From NCBI RefSeq assembly GCF_001593605.1, contig NZ_CP012836.1, positions 2,298,501 to 2,362,500 on the forward strand: 64,000 bases of DNA, given 5' to 3'. The notes below the pieces were generated by a model. It was not told where the DNA came from and made no database searches. It was given only the letters and a program-made list of their open reading frames with translations. The translations under genes and the position numbers were made by a program. Source of the DNA: Algoriphagus sanaruensis. Its GTDB lineage: Bacteria > Bacteroidota > Bacteroidia > Cytophagales > Cyclobacteriaceae. Below, piece after piece: positions 35,327 to 44,089 of the stretch; position 1 is the first letter of the stretch, and each line of letters begins with the position of its first letter.

Positions 35327-37308
35327 TGATGAGAACAATAAAAATTACCCTACTAGCATTAGTCCTCCTAGGGGCCTTGTCGGAAAATTCCCTGGGACAG
35401 CAAAATCGCCTTCAATATGCAGACAAGCAGTTTGAATTGGCAAATTTCCAACTAGCAGCAAGCGAATATGCAAAGCTGTTTGAGACTAGTCCTGACTATT
35501 TGGTTGCCAAGAAAACAGCCTTGTCTCTGGATGAAATGTATTCCTACGCTGAATCGTATGAGTGGTGGAAAAAGACCGTTGAATTTGAAGGGGCTTCCAA
35601 AGAAGATTATGAGTCCTTGATTCGTTCAGGTTTCCGCTCTGTTAAGGAGTATGATGCCGCTCAAGATTTGCAAGGCTCGGGATATACGTTGGAAGATTTT
35701 GAAGAGTTTTCAAAATCGGGGTACATCGAGTCCTCTCCATTTAGAATCTACAGCCTGCAGGCCATGGATGAGCTGAATACTAACGCCTCAGATTATAGCA
35801 TTTCGTTGACTAATGGTTCTCGTTTTTTTGCCAGTAATCGAGGAGATGGGGTTCAAGCTACCAAATCAGGACTTCGATTTGATGTGAAGGGAAGCAAGTT
35901 CAACCGAAACTATTTCAAGTCAGATGGTCGAAAGTACTATGGAATCTATCGACAAGATGAAAATGGAGAGGTGAAGTCTGTTTCAGTCGCTGGCTTTGAG
36001 CTTTATCATCTTTCAGATCCCCAATTGCTATCTAATGGAAAACTGATTTTCACAGCTACTCCAAATAAGTTAAAAAGCCGTGATGAGGTAATTTATCCAG
36101 GCTTGTTTTATGGAACTTATAATGCACAGGCAAACGAGGTGACGGATGTAAAACCATTTTCTTTTAACCAAACAAATGCCTACGGAGTGATCAGTCCTAG
36201 AATTGATGAGCAACAAGGAAGGTTATATTTCGCTTCCAATATTTCTGGTGGTCAAGGAGGATACGATTTGTATTACGTCACTTTAGATTCTGAAATGAAT
36301 GTTTCAGAACCGGTAAACCTTGGTCCAACTATCAATTCCAAATCTAATGAGCGTGACGCGGTACGAGTTGGTGATAATTTAATTTTTGCTTCCGATCGAA
36401 AAGGAGGCTTTGGAGGATTGGATGTTTACCTCGCAAAAATTAAAGGGGAAGATTTTGAAACACCAGTAAACATGGGCCAACCGATCAATTCGGTAGGAGA
36501 TGATTTCGGTTTCTCTGTGCCAGAAGAAAACAAAGGATATCTTTCATCTGATCGAGTAGGAGGTTTGGGTTTTGATGACCTGTATGCTGTTACCTGGTCT
36601 GATCGAAATTTGAAAATTACGGTTATTGATTTGGAAGGGAATTCCTTGAAGGAGGGAACAAACCTTCAATTAACCGGGGATGGAAAAGAAACTAACATCA
36701 CAAAAGTTTCCGAGGAAGAAATACTTAATCTGACTCGTAAAGGAAATGCCTATACGTTTACAGCGGATAGACCAGGTTATTTCACCAAAAATGAGACGGT
36801 CACATTAGCCAAAAATCAAGAGGAAGTAACCTTGGTGATGGTTCCAATCCCATATGAATTGGAAGTGTATCAAGCGATTATTTACTATGATTTCGATAAA
36901 GATTTCTTGAGAGAATTGAGTAAAGAGAAACTGGATGAGATTAAGAATTACATGAGCAAACATCCAGAATTGAACCTAGTAATTGAATCGCATACTGATT
37001 CAAGAGCATCTGATAAGTACAATCAAAGATTGAGTGAACGAAGAGCCAAAGTTGTAACCAAATACTTGGAAGAGCACGGAATAAGTGCAGATCGGGTGAG
37101 CTCGGCTTGGTTTAGTGAAAACAGATTGGTAAATGACTGTGGAGATGGCGTTCCATGTCCAGCTCCAGCTCATCAGTTGAACAGACGAAGTGAGTTGAAA
37201 TTGATCGCATTTCCAGACAGATCAAAGCACTATGATTTACCATCAGGATCAACTGGAGCTGACTTCAAGACCATAGAGTCGGCGAAGAGTTGGTTTACCA
37301 AAGAATAA
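35326..37308 (+). CDS. TPR / PD40 propeller / OmpA-domain outer-membrane protein
   Basis: 660 residues from the ATG at 35326, which overlaps the previous stop (TAATG) and gives a clean signal peptide ending NSLGQ; an in-frame ATG at 35317 is possible. The mature protein has TPR-like helices (about 25-120), a WD40-like PD40 propeller with repeated LYFASN / LIFASDRKGGFGG / GYLSSDRVGG blades (about 230-425), a carboxypeptidase-regulatory-like segment, and a C-terminal OmpA domain (about 520-640, YYDFDKDFL and SHTDSRASDKYNQRLSERRA) that binds peptidoglycan. Homologous gene neighbours of SprF proteins are thought to anchor secretion or adhesion complexes to the cell wall. Confidence 0.9.
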   Translation: MMRTIKITLLALVLLGALSENSLGQQNRLQYADKQFELANFQLAASEYAKLFETSPDYLVAKKTALSLDEMYSYAESYEWWKKTVEFEGASKEDYESLIRSGFRSVKEYDAAQDLQGSGYTLEDFEEFSKSGYIESSPFRIYSLQAMDELNTNASDYSISLTNGSRFFASNRGDGVQATKSGLRFDVKGSKFNRNYFKSDGRKYYGIYRQDENGEVKSVSVAGFELYHLSDPQLLSNGKLIFTATPNKLKSRDEVIYPGLFYGTYNAQANEVTDVKPFSFNQTNAYGVISPRIDEQQGRLYFASNISGGQGGYDLYYVTLDSEMNVSEPVNLGPTINSKSNERDAVRVGDNLIFASDRKGGFGGLDVYLAKIKGEDFETPVNMGQPINSVGDDFGFSVPEENKGYLSSDRVGGLGFDDLYAVTWSDRNLKITVIDLEGNSLKEGTNLQLTGDGKETNITKVSEEEILNLTRKGNAYTFTADRPGYFTKNETVTLAKNQEEVTLVMVPIPYELEVYQAIIYYDFDKDFLRELSKEKLDEIKNYMSKHPELNLVIESHTDSRASDKYNQRLSERRAKVVTKYLEEHGISADRVSSAWFSENRLVNDCGDGVPCPAPAHQLNRRSELKLIAFPDRSKHYDLPSGSTGADFKTIESAKSWFTKE

Positions 37309-37328
37309 TCAATACCCCAAAAAATAGA

Positions 37329-37355
37329 AGTCCGGAGTGATGTTCATTCCGGACT
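37329..37355 (+). terminator. Terminator hairpin after the OmpA gene
   Basis: AGTCCGGA (37329-37336) pairs with TCCGGACT (37348-37355), with an 11-nt loop and a short CCTTT tail. It lies about 20 nt after the stop at 37308 and closes the adhesin/PorP/OmpA operon. Confidence 0.65.
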
Positions 37356-37382
37356 CCTTTACCCAAATAACCCAAATAACCC

Positions 37383-37499
37383 ATGAACCTTCAACGAATA
37401 AGCCCAAAACAAAGCCTGTCGGTTCCTACCCGACGTGTCATCGGACAACTCATTACTTGGATTGTTTTTATTCTTATGATCTACCTTCAGGGGAAGTGA
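37383..37499 (+). CDS. Possible 38-residue membrane microprotein
   Basis: ATG at 37383 to TGA at 37497-37499. The N-terminal half is polar and basic (MNLQRISPKQ, PTRRVIG) and the C-terminal half is one hydrophobic helix (LITWIVFILMIYLQ) ending GK, as in small single-pass membrane proteins. It sits just after a terminator with no clear promoter, so it may also be chance. Conservation in related genomes would decide. Confidence 0.3.
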   Translation: MNLQRISPKQSLSVPTRRVIGQLITWIVFILMIYLQGK

Positions 37500-37595
37500 T
37501 TTTCAGCTGATAGTTTTTTTAATTGCCATTTAGTTTTGAAACGAATGAGAGTCATTTGTAAATGACCTGATTCCCCCTTGTCAATCAATATTCCC

Positions 37596-37603
37596 TACCT
37601 TTG
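37596..37603 (+). promoter_or_regulatory. -7 promoter box for the STAS-like gene
   Basis: TACCTTTG matches TAnnTTTG, with a TTG 15 bp upstream (37578-37580), slightly closer than usual. The predicted transcript start at about 37610 precedes the GTG start codon at 37632. Confidence 0.5.
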
Positions 37604-37631
37604 ATAATTATTAGTGGATTGACAAGAAATC

Positions 37632-38072
37632 GTGGAGCCAGAAAAAAAGTATCAGCTATCAATCAACACATCGGATCAGTTTATAATTGCAAGCTTCAGG
37701 GGCAAGGTCACAGCTACTGATATGTTTGATTTGCTGGATGAAGTTTATCAAATGGAAGAGTTCGATCCAGGATTTCCGATGATTTATGATTTTTCAAATT
37801 GTACGGCAATCGCGTATCGGATCGAGGTGCTCACTTTTATCGAAAGAATACGGAAACAAAGAGCTGGCCTAAAGATCAAAAAACGAGTTGGGATTATCAT
37901 TTCAAGCTTGAATCAAAAATTTTTGGTCAAGCTATTTTTGGAATTGGCAAAAGGTATCGGTTTGGAGGTGGAGATGTTTGAGGATAAAAAATCTTGCATA
38001 GCATGGATGACCTCAAATGAAGAACTCCAGCAAAAATACCTCGCTGCCCTGGTTAAAAATCAGGAGTTCTGA
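37632..38072 (+). CDS. SpoIIAA/STAS-like cytoplasmic protein (GTG start)
   Basis: 146 residues beginning with GTG; no better start exists upstream of the predicted transcript start. The fold pattern is that of SpoIIAA-like proteins: ASFRGKVTATDMFDLLDEV, MIYDFSNC, a helix, then RVGIIISS and a C-terminal helix with EDKKSCIAWM. The canonical STAS phospho-serine loop is not obvious, so it is probably not an ordinary anti-anti-sigma factor. Many Bacteroidota carry such single-domain proteins of unknown role. A strong terminator follows at 38084-38119. Confidence 0.65.
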   Translation: MEPEKKYQLSINTSDQFIIASFRGKVTATDMFDLLDEVYQMEEFDPGFPMIYDFSNCTAIAYRIEVLTFIERIRKQRAGLKIKKRVGIIISSLNQKFLVKLFLELAKGIGLEVEMFEDKKSCIAWMTSNEELQQKYLAALVKNQEF

Positions 38073-38083
38073 TTTAGCTAAAA

Positions 38084-38119
38084 AAAAGTCAGCGCTTGAC
38101 AAAATCAAGGCTGACTTTT
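38084..38119. terminator. Strong bidirectional terminator
   Basis: AAAAGTCAGC (38084-38093) pairs with GCTGACTTTT (38110-38119), with an extra inner CTTGA/TCAAG pairing. It separates the convergent STAS-like and thiolase genes and has A/T runs on both sides. Confidence 0.8.
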
Positions 38120-38139
38120 CAAATTCGAAAATCGAAAGA

Positions 38140-39321
38140 TTACATTTTTTCGATCACAATAGCCGAGGCACCGCCACCACCATTACAGATACCTGCTACT
38201 CCGATATCTCCTGATTTTTTATGAAGAACCGAATTAAGGGTGGTGATAATTCTTGCTCCTGAAGCACCCAGTGGGTGTCCAAGGGAAACTGCTCCTCCGA
38301 AGACATTTAACCGATCATTGTCCAAATTCAATTCTCGTTGATTGGCAATAGCGACTGCAGCAAAGGCTTCATTGATTTCATAATAAGAGACCTCATCAGA
38401 GGAGACTCCGGCATGTTTTAATGCCTTAGGAATTGCTAAGGCAGGAGCTGTGGTAAACCAAAGTGGATCGGTAGCAGCATCAGCAAAGCCTCGGATTTTA
38501 GCTATTGGCTTGAGTCCGAGTTCATCTGCTTTTTCTTTACTCACCAATACCAAAGCAGAAGCACCGTCATTCATGGTTGAGGCATTTGCTGCGCTTACGG
38601 TTCCATTTTTATCGAAAACAGGTTTAAGTGAAGGGATTTTGTCAAACATGACATTTTTAAATTCCTCATCTTCTTCCATCAAAATAACCTCACCTTTTCT
38701 TCCAGTCATTTCTACAGGAACAATCTCGTCTTTAAACATTCCTGCTTCCCAAGCAGCAGCTGATCGCTTGTAAGATTGTATGGCGTATTCGTCTTGCTCC
38801 TCACGCGAAATATTCATTTCCTTAGCAGTGTTTTCCGCACAATTACCCATTGGGAATTTGTAGTACACCTCAAAAAGTCCATCTTTTACCAATCCGTCGA
38901 TCAACTCGGCATTTCCATATTTGTATCCAAATCGGGCTTTTGGGATATAAAAAGGAACATTTGACATACTTTCCATTCCTCCAGCTACCACCGCATCGTT
39001 GATTCCAAGCATAATGGACTGTGCGGCAAGCATCACCGCCTTCATGCCTGAAGCGCAAACTTTATTGATGGTAGTACAAGGAACTTGATATCCAATTCCA
39101 GCACCCATGGCTGCCTGGCGTGCGGGGGCTTGACCCAAGTTGGCGGAAATAACATTCCCCATAAATACCTCTTGAATATGGTTTGCATCTACTCCAGACT
39201 TTTGGAGTGCACCTTTGATGGCTACAGAACCTAATTCGATGGCAGTCAATCCGGACAGTTTTCCACCAAAACTCCCGATTGGAGTCCGAACGGCAGATAC
39301 GATATAAACTTCTTTGCTCAT
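38140..39321 (-). CDS. Acetyl-CoA C-acyltransferase (thiolase)
   Basis: 393 residues, full length for the family. The nucleophilic C89 lies in NKVCASGMKA, the NEAFA segment is present, H349 is in GHPLGASGAR and the second catalytic C379 is in CNGGGGASA. The enzyme either condenses two acetyl-CoA molecules or cleaves 3-ketoacyl-CoA in fatty acid oxidation; the direction cannot be told from sequence. No other beta-oxidation gene is adjacent. It lies 31 nt downstream of the TPR genes of the Bat-like cluster, on the same strand, and could be cotranscribed with them. Confidence 0.93.
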   Translation of the reverse strand: MSKEVYIVSAVRTPIGSFGGKLSGLTAIELGSVAIKGALQKSGVDANHIQEVFMGNVISANLGQAPARQAAMGAGIGYQVPCTTINKVCASGMKAVMLAAQSIMLGINDAVVAGGMESMSNVPFYIPKARFGYKYGNAELIDGLVKDGLFEVYYKFPMGNCAENTAKEMNISREEQDEYAIQSYKRSAAAWEAGMFKDEIVPVEMTGRKGEVILMEEDEEFKNVMFDKIPSLKPVFDKNGTVSAANASTMNDGASALVLVSKEKADELGLKPIAKIRGFADAATDPLWFTTAPALAIPKALKHAGVSSDEVSYYEINEAFAAVAIANQRELNLDNDRLNVFGGAVSLGHPLGASGARIITTLNSVLHKKSGDIGVAGICNGGGGASAIVIEKM

Positions 39322-39352
39322 GTTAATTTGGGTTTGAATTTCTGAATACTTC

Positions 39353-39961
39353 TTACCAATCCGGAAGTCCTCGTTTTGGACGTTGGGTTGGCTTCTTTTT
39401 ATTCTGTTGAATGTATCTCAGTTCGGCTGAATTGAGTGATTCCAAAATCTGTTGGGCTTGCTCTGGCGTGATATTCATAGCCTTGAGTTTTTCTCGCATT
39501 TCTTCCAACTTCTTTTGGCGATCGGCAAGATTTGCATCCATTTGATCATTGGCATTTTCTCCCGCATCCTCACTTTTTTCTTGAGGATTTTGACCTTCTT
39601 GACCTTCTTTTGCTTTATCGTCTTGGGTTTGTTGACCGTCTTTTTGTTGTTGTTCGGACTCTCCTTTTTCGCCTTCGGAATCTTGACTTTGATTTTGTTG
39701 ATTTTGCTGTTGCTGATCCTGCTGGTTTTGTTGCTGTTGATCTTCTTGCTCTTTTTCCAGCTTTTCCTTCAATGCTTTTAGTTTTGAGTCATTTGGGTAT
39801 TTGGATAAGCCATCATTTACTGTTTTGAGCGCATCTTCGGTTTGAGTTTTCACATACGACCTTGCAGCCCGATTAAAAAAATCGGCGGATGTTTGAGCAT
39901 GGGAAGAAATTTGAACTCCCAAGGCTAGAAGAAATAAAAGGAAGAATAATTTACTTTTCAT
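39353..39961 (-). CDS. BatC-like exported TPR protein with Gln/Glu-rich tail
   Basis: 202 residues with a signal peptide (1-22, ending SHAQ). One or two TPR motifs (about 25-65) are followed by an extremely Gln/Glu/Asp/Asn-rich low-complexity stretch (about 70-145) and a C-terminal helical segment ending KRGLPDW. It overlaps the previous TPR gene by 11 nt. BatC-type proteins occur next to vWA BatA/BatB proteins in the Bacteroides aerotolerance cluster and help stress resistance or membrane integrity. The low-complexity part is probably disordered. Confidence 0.75.
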   Translation of the reverse strand: MKSKLFFLLFLLALGVQISSHAQTSADFFNRAARSYVKTQTEDALKTVNDGLSKYPNDSKLKALKEKLEKEQEDQQQQNQQDQQQQNQQNQSQDSEGEKGESEQQQKDGQQTQDDKAKEGQEGQNPQEKSEDAGENANDQMDANLADRQKKLEEMREKLKAMNITPEQAQQILESLNSAELRYIQQNKKKPTQRPKRGLPDW

Positions 39962-40589
39962 TGATTTCTACAACGTCTTTTAAGGAACTCATAAAATCCT
40001 CATAAGCAGCCACTGTACTGTCTTGCTTCAAGGCGTCTTCTAATAGGTCTAACGCATCTTTAAAGCGGAATTGTTCAACTAAACGGTCTGCTTCTGCTTT
40101 TTTCCGTTTGGCAAATTCCGATGGTTCAGGTTTATTCTGCTCCTGTTGTTTTCTTTCTTCGTCTCGTTTGAGCCATCTGGCCAACAATTCATAATTATAT
40201 CTTGCGACATCGTTGGTTGGATCTTGGATTAAAGCGGATTGAAATTTACTTAAGGCAGCCTGATATTCTTTTTTGTCACCTAAAATTACTCCGCCTTGAT
40301 TATAAGCCATGGAGGCCAATGGCTTATCAAGACTTTGGCTAGCTTGGTCATACCAAGTAGATGCTTCATCGGGTTTTGTTGCAAATTGATGACTCAATCC
40401 CAGATTGAAGCTTAATGCTGGAGAGTTTTGTTCAAATTCGTTGACTAAAACCAAATGATCCTTGGCAGCATCCTCATATCTTGCTTCAGCGTAACTTTTT
40501 TCTGCTACTTCGATAGCTCGATTAAGTCTCGTTGTCTTAGTCCAAGAAGCTGGCAAAATAAGTAGTATGGCAATTGTCCATTTTCCCAT
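39951..40589 (-). CDS. BatC/BatE-like TPR protein
   Basis: 212 residues with a short hydrophobic N-terminus (about 3-16) and three to four TPR units: RYEDAAKDH, PALSFNLGLSHQF, KEYQAALSKFQSAL and FKDALDLLEDALKQD. A charged Lys/Gln/Glu-rich linker lies between them. It starts 6 nt after the vWA gene and overlaps the following TPR gene by 11 nt, so all three are translated as a unit. In Bat clusters the TPR proteins are thought to act with the vWA membrane proteins; the molecular role is not established. Confidence 0.75.
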   Translation of the reverse strand: MGKWTIAILLILPASWTKTTRLNRAIEVAEKSYAEARYEDAAKDHLVLVNEFEQNSPALSFNLGLSHQFATKPDEASTWYDQASQSLDKPLASMAYNQGGVILGDKKEYQAALSKFQSALIQDPTNDVARYNYELLARWLKRDEERKQQEQNKPEPSEFAKRKKAEADRLVEQFRFKDALDLLEDALKQDSTVAAYEDFMSSLKDVVEINEK

Positions 40590-40595
40590 AGCGAC

Positions 40596-41561
40596 TTAGA
40601 GTTTGATGGTTTTGATGGGTAAAATCATATCTAGAAGCGCCAAGGCGAGAGCTGCAAGAAGGAAATAGAAGTATTTATTGGAGCTAGCCTCTACTACTCG
40701 AGTATTGCTGGTTCCGCCTTCTAAACTTTCCAGTGAAGAAATAAGTGAACCCATTTCTTGGACTTGATCTGAGATTTCGAAGTATTTACCGCCTGTCTCT
40801 ATGGCTACTAGCTGGAGTGATTCGGGATCAAGTTTTGAAATCGCGGGTTGTCCTGTCTGTGGATCGATGACTACTCCATTTCCTCTTGGAATTTGTCCAC
40901 CTTGTGTCGTGCCTATTCCCAACGTGAATACTTTGATTCCATTTTCATACAATTCAGAGGAAATATCTTCGAGATCATCGCCGAAATGTTCTCCATCTGA
41001 AATAAGAATAACAGCTTTTGATTTTTCCTCTTGGGATTGATCATTTTGAAATCTTTCCAAAGCCATTCGTAAAGGTGCATTGAGATCAGTTCCCATATTA
41101 GGAACCAAACCAATGTTTAATCCATCGATATAAAGGTTGGCGACCGATTGATCATAGGTAAGTGGAAGTTGAAGGAAAGCTTCTGTCGAGAAAATGATCA
41201 ATCCTATTCGATCCGTTGGAAATGACTTGAGTAATTCTTTCAGCTCAAATTGAATTCTTCGTAGTCGATTGGGGCCAACGTCTGTTGAAATCATCGATTG
41301 TGACAGATCGACTGCGATAAAAATGTCTTTTCCTTCTTCTTTGACTTCTTTAAATGAGTTTCCAATCGATGGACCTGCAAACGCAATAAGAAAGAGAATG
41401 AAGTATAAGGTCCTAATAATAAGCTTGGTAAACAATCGCTGCTTTTCCACTTTCAGTCGACGATTGATCAACCAAAATCTGGAGATGTAGAGTATGTAAA
41501 GCAGAATAAATAATCCCGCCAAAAGTAAGCTTAGTCTGAAGTCTGGATAGGCCCAAATCAT
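40596..41561 (-). CDS. BatB-like vWA-domain membrane protein
   Basis: 321 residues. Two N-terminal membrane helices (about 10-27 and 46-63), a vWA domain (about 78-285) and a C-terminal helix (about 297-316). The MIDAS motif DLSQS is at 85-89, followed by the BatB-type segments DVGPNRLRR and DRIGLIIFS, and later a MGTDL threonine and an ISDGEH segment. It should bind a divalent metal and protein partners on one face of the inner membrane. The usual Bat partners (MoxR ATPase, DUF58, BatA, BatD) are missing, so this is a shortened cluster; they may lie elsewhere in the genome. Confidence 0.85.
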   Translation of the reverse strand: MIWAYPDFRLSLLLAGLFILLYILYISRFWLINRRLKVEKQRLFTKLIIRTLYFILFLIAFAGPSIGNSFKEVKEEGKDIFIAVDLSQSMISTDVGPNRLRRIQFELKELLKSFPTDRIGLIIFSTEAFLQLPLTYDQSVANLYIDGLNIGLVPNMGTDLNAPLRMALERFQNDQSQEEKSKAVILISDGEHFGDDLEDISSELYENGIKVFTLGIGTTQGGQIPRGNGVVIDPQTGQPAISKLDPESLQLVAIETGGKYFEISDQVQEMGSLISSLESLEGGTSNTRVVEASSNKYFYFLLAALALALLDMILPIKTIKL

Positions 41562-41564
41562 GGC

Positions 41565-41592
41565 TTGAAATTAGGAAGAAAAGCTAAATTTG
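41565..41592 (+). promoter_or_regulatory. Possible promoter for the TonB-dependent receptor operon
   Basis: TTG (41565-41567) and TAAATTTG (41585-41592) are 17 bp apart and match the Bacteroidota pattern. The transcript would have a leader of about 105 nt before the ATG at 41705, which is long but not unusual for receptor genes. Confidence 0.3.
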
Positions 41593-41704
41593 AAAGCTGA
41601 ATTGGGATAAGTGCATCGGATTAGGGGATACATTTAAATGAATTAACAAACATTAATTCGCCTGATTCGTTCGGACTCTAAAATCCCACCTCTTCTAGAT
41701 CTAT

Positions 41705-44089
41705 ATGCCGTCAATTCGGATACTCACTTTAATTTCTTTCTTTTTTTTAACGCATGGCTTGTTTTCCCAAAGTCAATTGGTAATTCAGGGTGAAGTGATT
41801 GATTCGAATACCGGCCAACCTTTGATCGGAGCCTCGATTTACCTTGAAGGGGCAGTAGAAAAAGGAGTCGTTTCTGACCTCAATGGGAAATTTTCTTTAA
41901 AGGTGGATGGGCTTCCAGCTCGATTGGTGATTTCATTTATTGGATATGAGTCCTCGGTTCGGTCGATCCAGGCGAATGATTTATCCAAATCGATCCGGTT
42001 TTTTCTAAAGCCAGAAGATTTATCCTTAGAAGAGATTATCATTCGGGAAAGAAGGGCAGATGAGCAGGTGAGAAGCCTTGAGATGGGAAAGTCTTCTGTT
42101 CCCTTGGAAACCATCAAGAATATTCCGGCGCTTTTTGGTGAAGTAGATTTGCTGAGAAGTTTGCAGTTACTTCCAGGGGTTCAAACAGCGGGAGAGGGGA
42201 CTACAGGTTTATTTGTGAGAGGTAGTTCAGCCGATCAAAATCTGGTTCAACTTGACGGAGCTCCGGTTTTCAATCCATCTCATTTCTTCGGAATTTTCTC
42301 GGTATTTAATCCAGATGCTTTAAACAAAGTCGATTTATACAAAGGAAATATGCCAGCGAGTTTTGGAGGAAGGGCCTCTTCGTTGGTGGATGTTTTTTTG
42401 AAGGAAGGCAATTTGAATAAACTTAGAGCAGAGGGAGGAATAGGGACGATTTCTTCAAGGCTTACGATTGATGGTCCTATTGGAGAGAATGGTTCCAATT
42501 TCATAATAAGTGGAAGAAGAACCTATGCTGATCTATTCTTGAAACTTTCATCCGATGAAAGCTTGAAAGATAATCGACTTAATTTTTATGATTTAAGTGG
42601 AAAGTTTTCTTTTCGATTAGGAGAGAAAGACAAATTGACCATTAGCTCCTACCAAGGAAGTGATTTTTTGGGATTGGAAAATCAGTTTGGGTTGGGTTGG
42701 TCTAACTGGGTAAATGCAGTTAATTGGAATCGAGTAAAGTCTGAAAATTCATTCTTCGATTTACAAGCCTACCATTCGAGATATACCTATCGTGTGGAAT
42801 TTAATGATCCGGAAAATGGATTTGATTGGAGTAACAGTTTGGGAGAGACAGGACTTAAAGCTATTTGGACTCAAAAATGGAGCAACAACCTTCAACTTCA
42901 AGGGGGAATCCAAAGTAGTTGGTACCATTTTTCGCCAGTGGATCTTTCCCCAGCTCCAAATAGTGCGATTCAATCCATCAAGACATCTCCCAAAAATGGA
43001 GTTTTGAATGCCTTGTTTTTGGGATTGAATAAAGACATTTCTCCTAAGTTGAGTACGGAAGCTGGAGTACGATGGGGGCTTTATCAGCAAATAGGTCCCG
43101 GTACGGAATACACTTACCCAAATGAGATCCCAAATCGAAATGAAAAATTGGATTCAATTGGATATAAGGCCTTGGAATCCATGCAATTTTACCAGGGGCT
43201 CGAGCCTCGAATTGCATTCCGATATTTGATTAATGAGCAGTTTTCAATCAAAACTGCCTTCAATCGGAATTTTCAATATCTACAAATTGCAACCAATAGT
43301 TCTGCAGGATTACCCATCGACCGATGGGTTCTTGCTGATCGATACATTCGCCCAATACGAAGCGACCAGATTTCCTTAGGCCTGTTCCATAATTTTGATC
43401 AAGATCGTTGGGAGCTTTCTCTTGAAGGTTATTACAAAGATCTAAATCACGTGATTGATCTTCGAAATGGAGCCCAAGTCTTATTCACGGATCAAGTTGA
43501 GACGGAGCTCCTTTCTGGAGATGGCTGGTCTTATGGAATTGAATCTTTACTTCGAAAAAATTCGGGAAAAACCACAGGATGGATCGCTTACACTTGGTCA
43601 AGAGCTTGGAGAAAAATAGAAGGAGTGAGTTTGGGGCAAGCTTACAATCCACGATTTGATCGGCCTCATGACATTACGTTAGTGGTAAACCATGAATTTT
43701 CCTCTGCATGGTCCATGGGGATTACTTTCGTCTATACCTCAGGTCTTGCAGTTTCATTTCCAGTTGGTACTTATCGTTTAGATAATCAAACTGTGCCACT
43801 ATATTCTGATTTTAGAAATGAAGATCGTTTTCCAGATTATCATAGGATGGATGCATCTCTCACTTGGAGAAATCCAGATAAGGGAAGAAAATGGAAGGGG
43901 AGCTGGAATTTTAGCGTGTACAATCTTTACGGTAGGAAAAATCCATTTTCTTACGAGTTTAGGACCATAACCAATAATGATATTCGATTTGAAAATCCTG
44001 ACGGGGAAGTGTTTAGCACAAGACCAGGAGTGGTAATGACCTATTTGTTTTCGTTCCTTCCTTCTATCACCTACAACTTCCAGTTTTAA
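41705..44089 (+). CDS. TonB-dependent receptor with N-terminal carboxypeptidase-regulatory-like domain
   Basis: 794 residues. Signal peptide 1-20 (ending LFSQS), a CarbopepD_reg_2 domain (about 25-112, GEVIDSNTGQPLIGASIY), a plug domain (about 115-235, LLPGVQTAGEGTTGLFVRG and QNLVQLDGAPVFNPSHFFG) and a long beta-barrel to an aromatic C-terminus (YNFQF). This is the common Bacteroidota receptor that pairs with a DUF4249 lipoprotein, encoded immediately downstream with a TAATG overlap. It imports an unknown ligand, such as an iron or peptide complex, across the outer membrane using TonB energy. No SusD partner is present. Confidence 0.92.
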   Translation: MPSIRILTLISFFFLTHGLFSQSQLVIQGEVIDSNTGQPLIGASIYLEGAVEKGVVSDLNGKFSLKVDGLPARLVISFIGYESSVRSIQANDLSKSIRFFLKPEDLSLEEIIIRERRADEQVRSLEMGKSSVPLETIKNIPALFGEVDLLRSLQLLPGVQTAGEGTTGLFVRGSSADQNLVQLDGAPVFNPSHFFGIFSVFNPDALNKVDLYKGNMPASFGGRASSLVDVFLKEGNLNKLRAEGGIGTISSRLTIDGPIGENGSNFIISGRRTYADLFLKLSSDESLKDNRLNFYDLSGKFSFRLGEKDKLTISSYQGSDFLGLENQFGLGWSNWVNAVNWNRVKSENSFFDLQAYHSRYTYRVEFNDPENGFDWSNSLGETGLKAIWTQKWSNNLQLQGGIQSSWYHFSPVDLSPAPNSAIQSIKTSPKNGVLNALFLGLNKDISPKLSTEAGVRWGLYQQIGPGTEYTYPNEIPNRNEKLDSIGYKALESMQFYQGLEPRIAFRYLINEQFSIKTAFNRNFQYLQIATNSSAGLPIDRWVLADRYIRPIRSDQISLGLFHNFDQDRWELSLEGYYKDLNHVIDLRNGAQVLFTDQVETELLSGDGWSYGIESLLRKNSGKTTGWIAYTWSRAWRKIEGVSLGQAYNPRFDRPHDITLVVNHEFSSAWSMGITFVYTSGLAVSFPVGTYRLDNQTVPLYSDFRNEDRFPDYHRMDASLTWRNPDKGRKWKGSWNFSVYNLYGRKNPFSYEFRTITNNDIRFENPDGEVFSTRPGVVMTYLFSFLPSITYNFQF

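Larger units (their letters stand above)
37309..37631. other. Intergenic region with terminator, possible small ORF and promoter
   Basis: 323 bp after the adhesin module. It contains the hairpin at 37329-37355, a 38-codon reading frame at 37383-37499 and a -7 box at 37596-37603, each listed separately. Nothing else was recognised. Confidence 0.6.
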
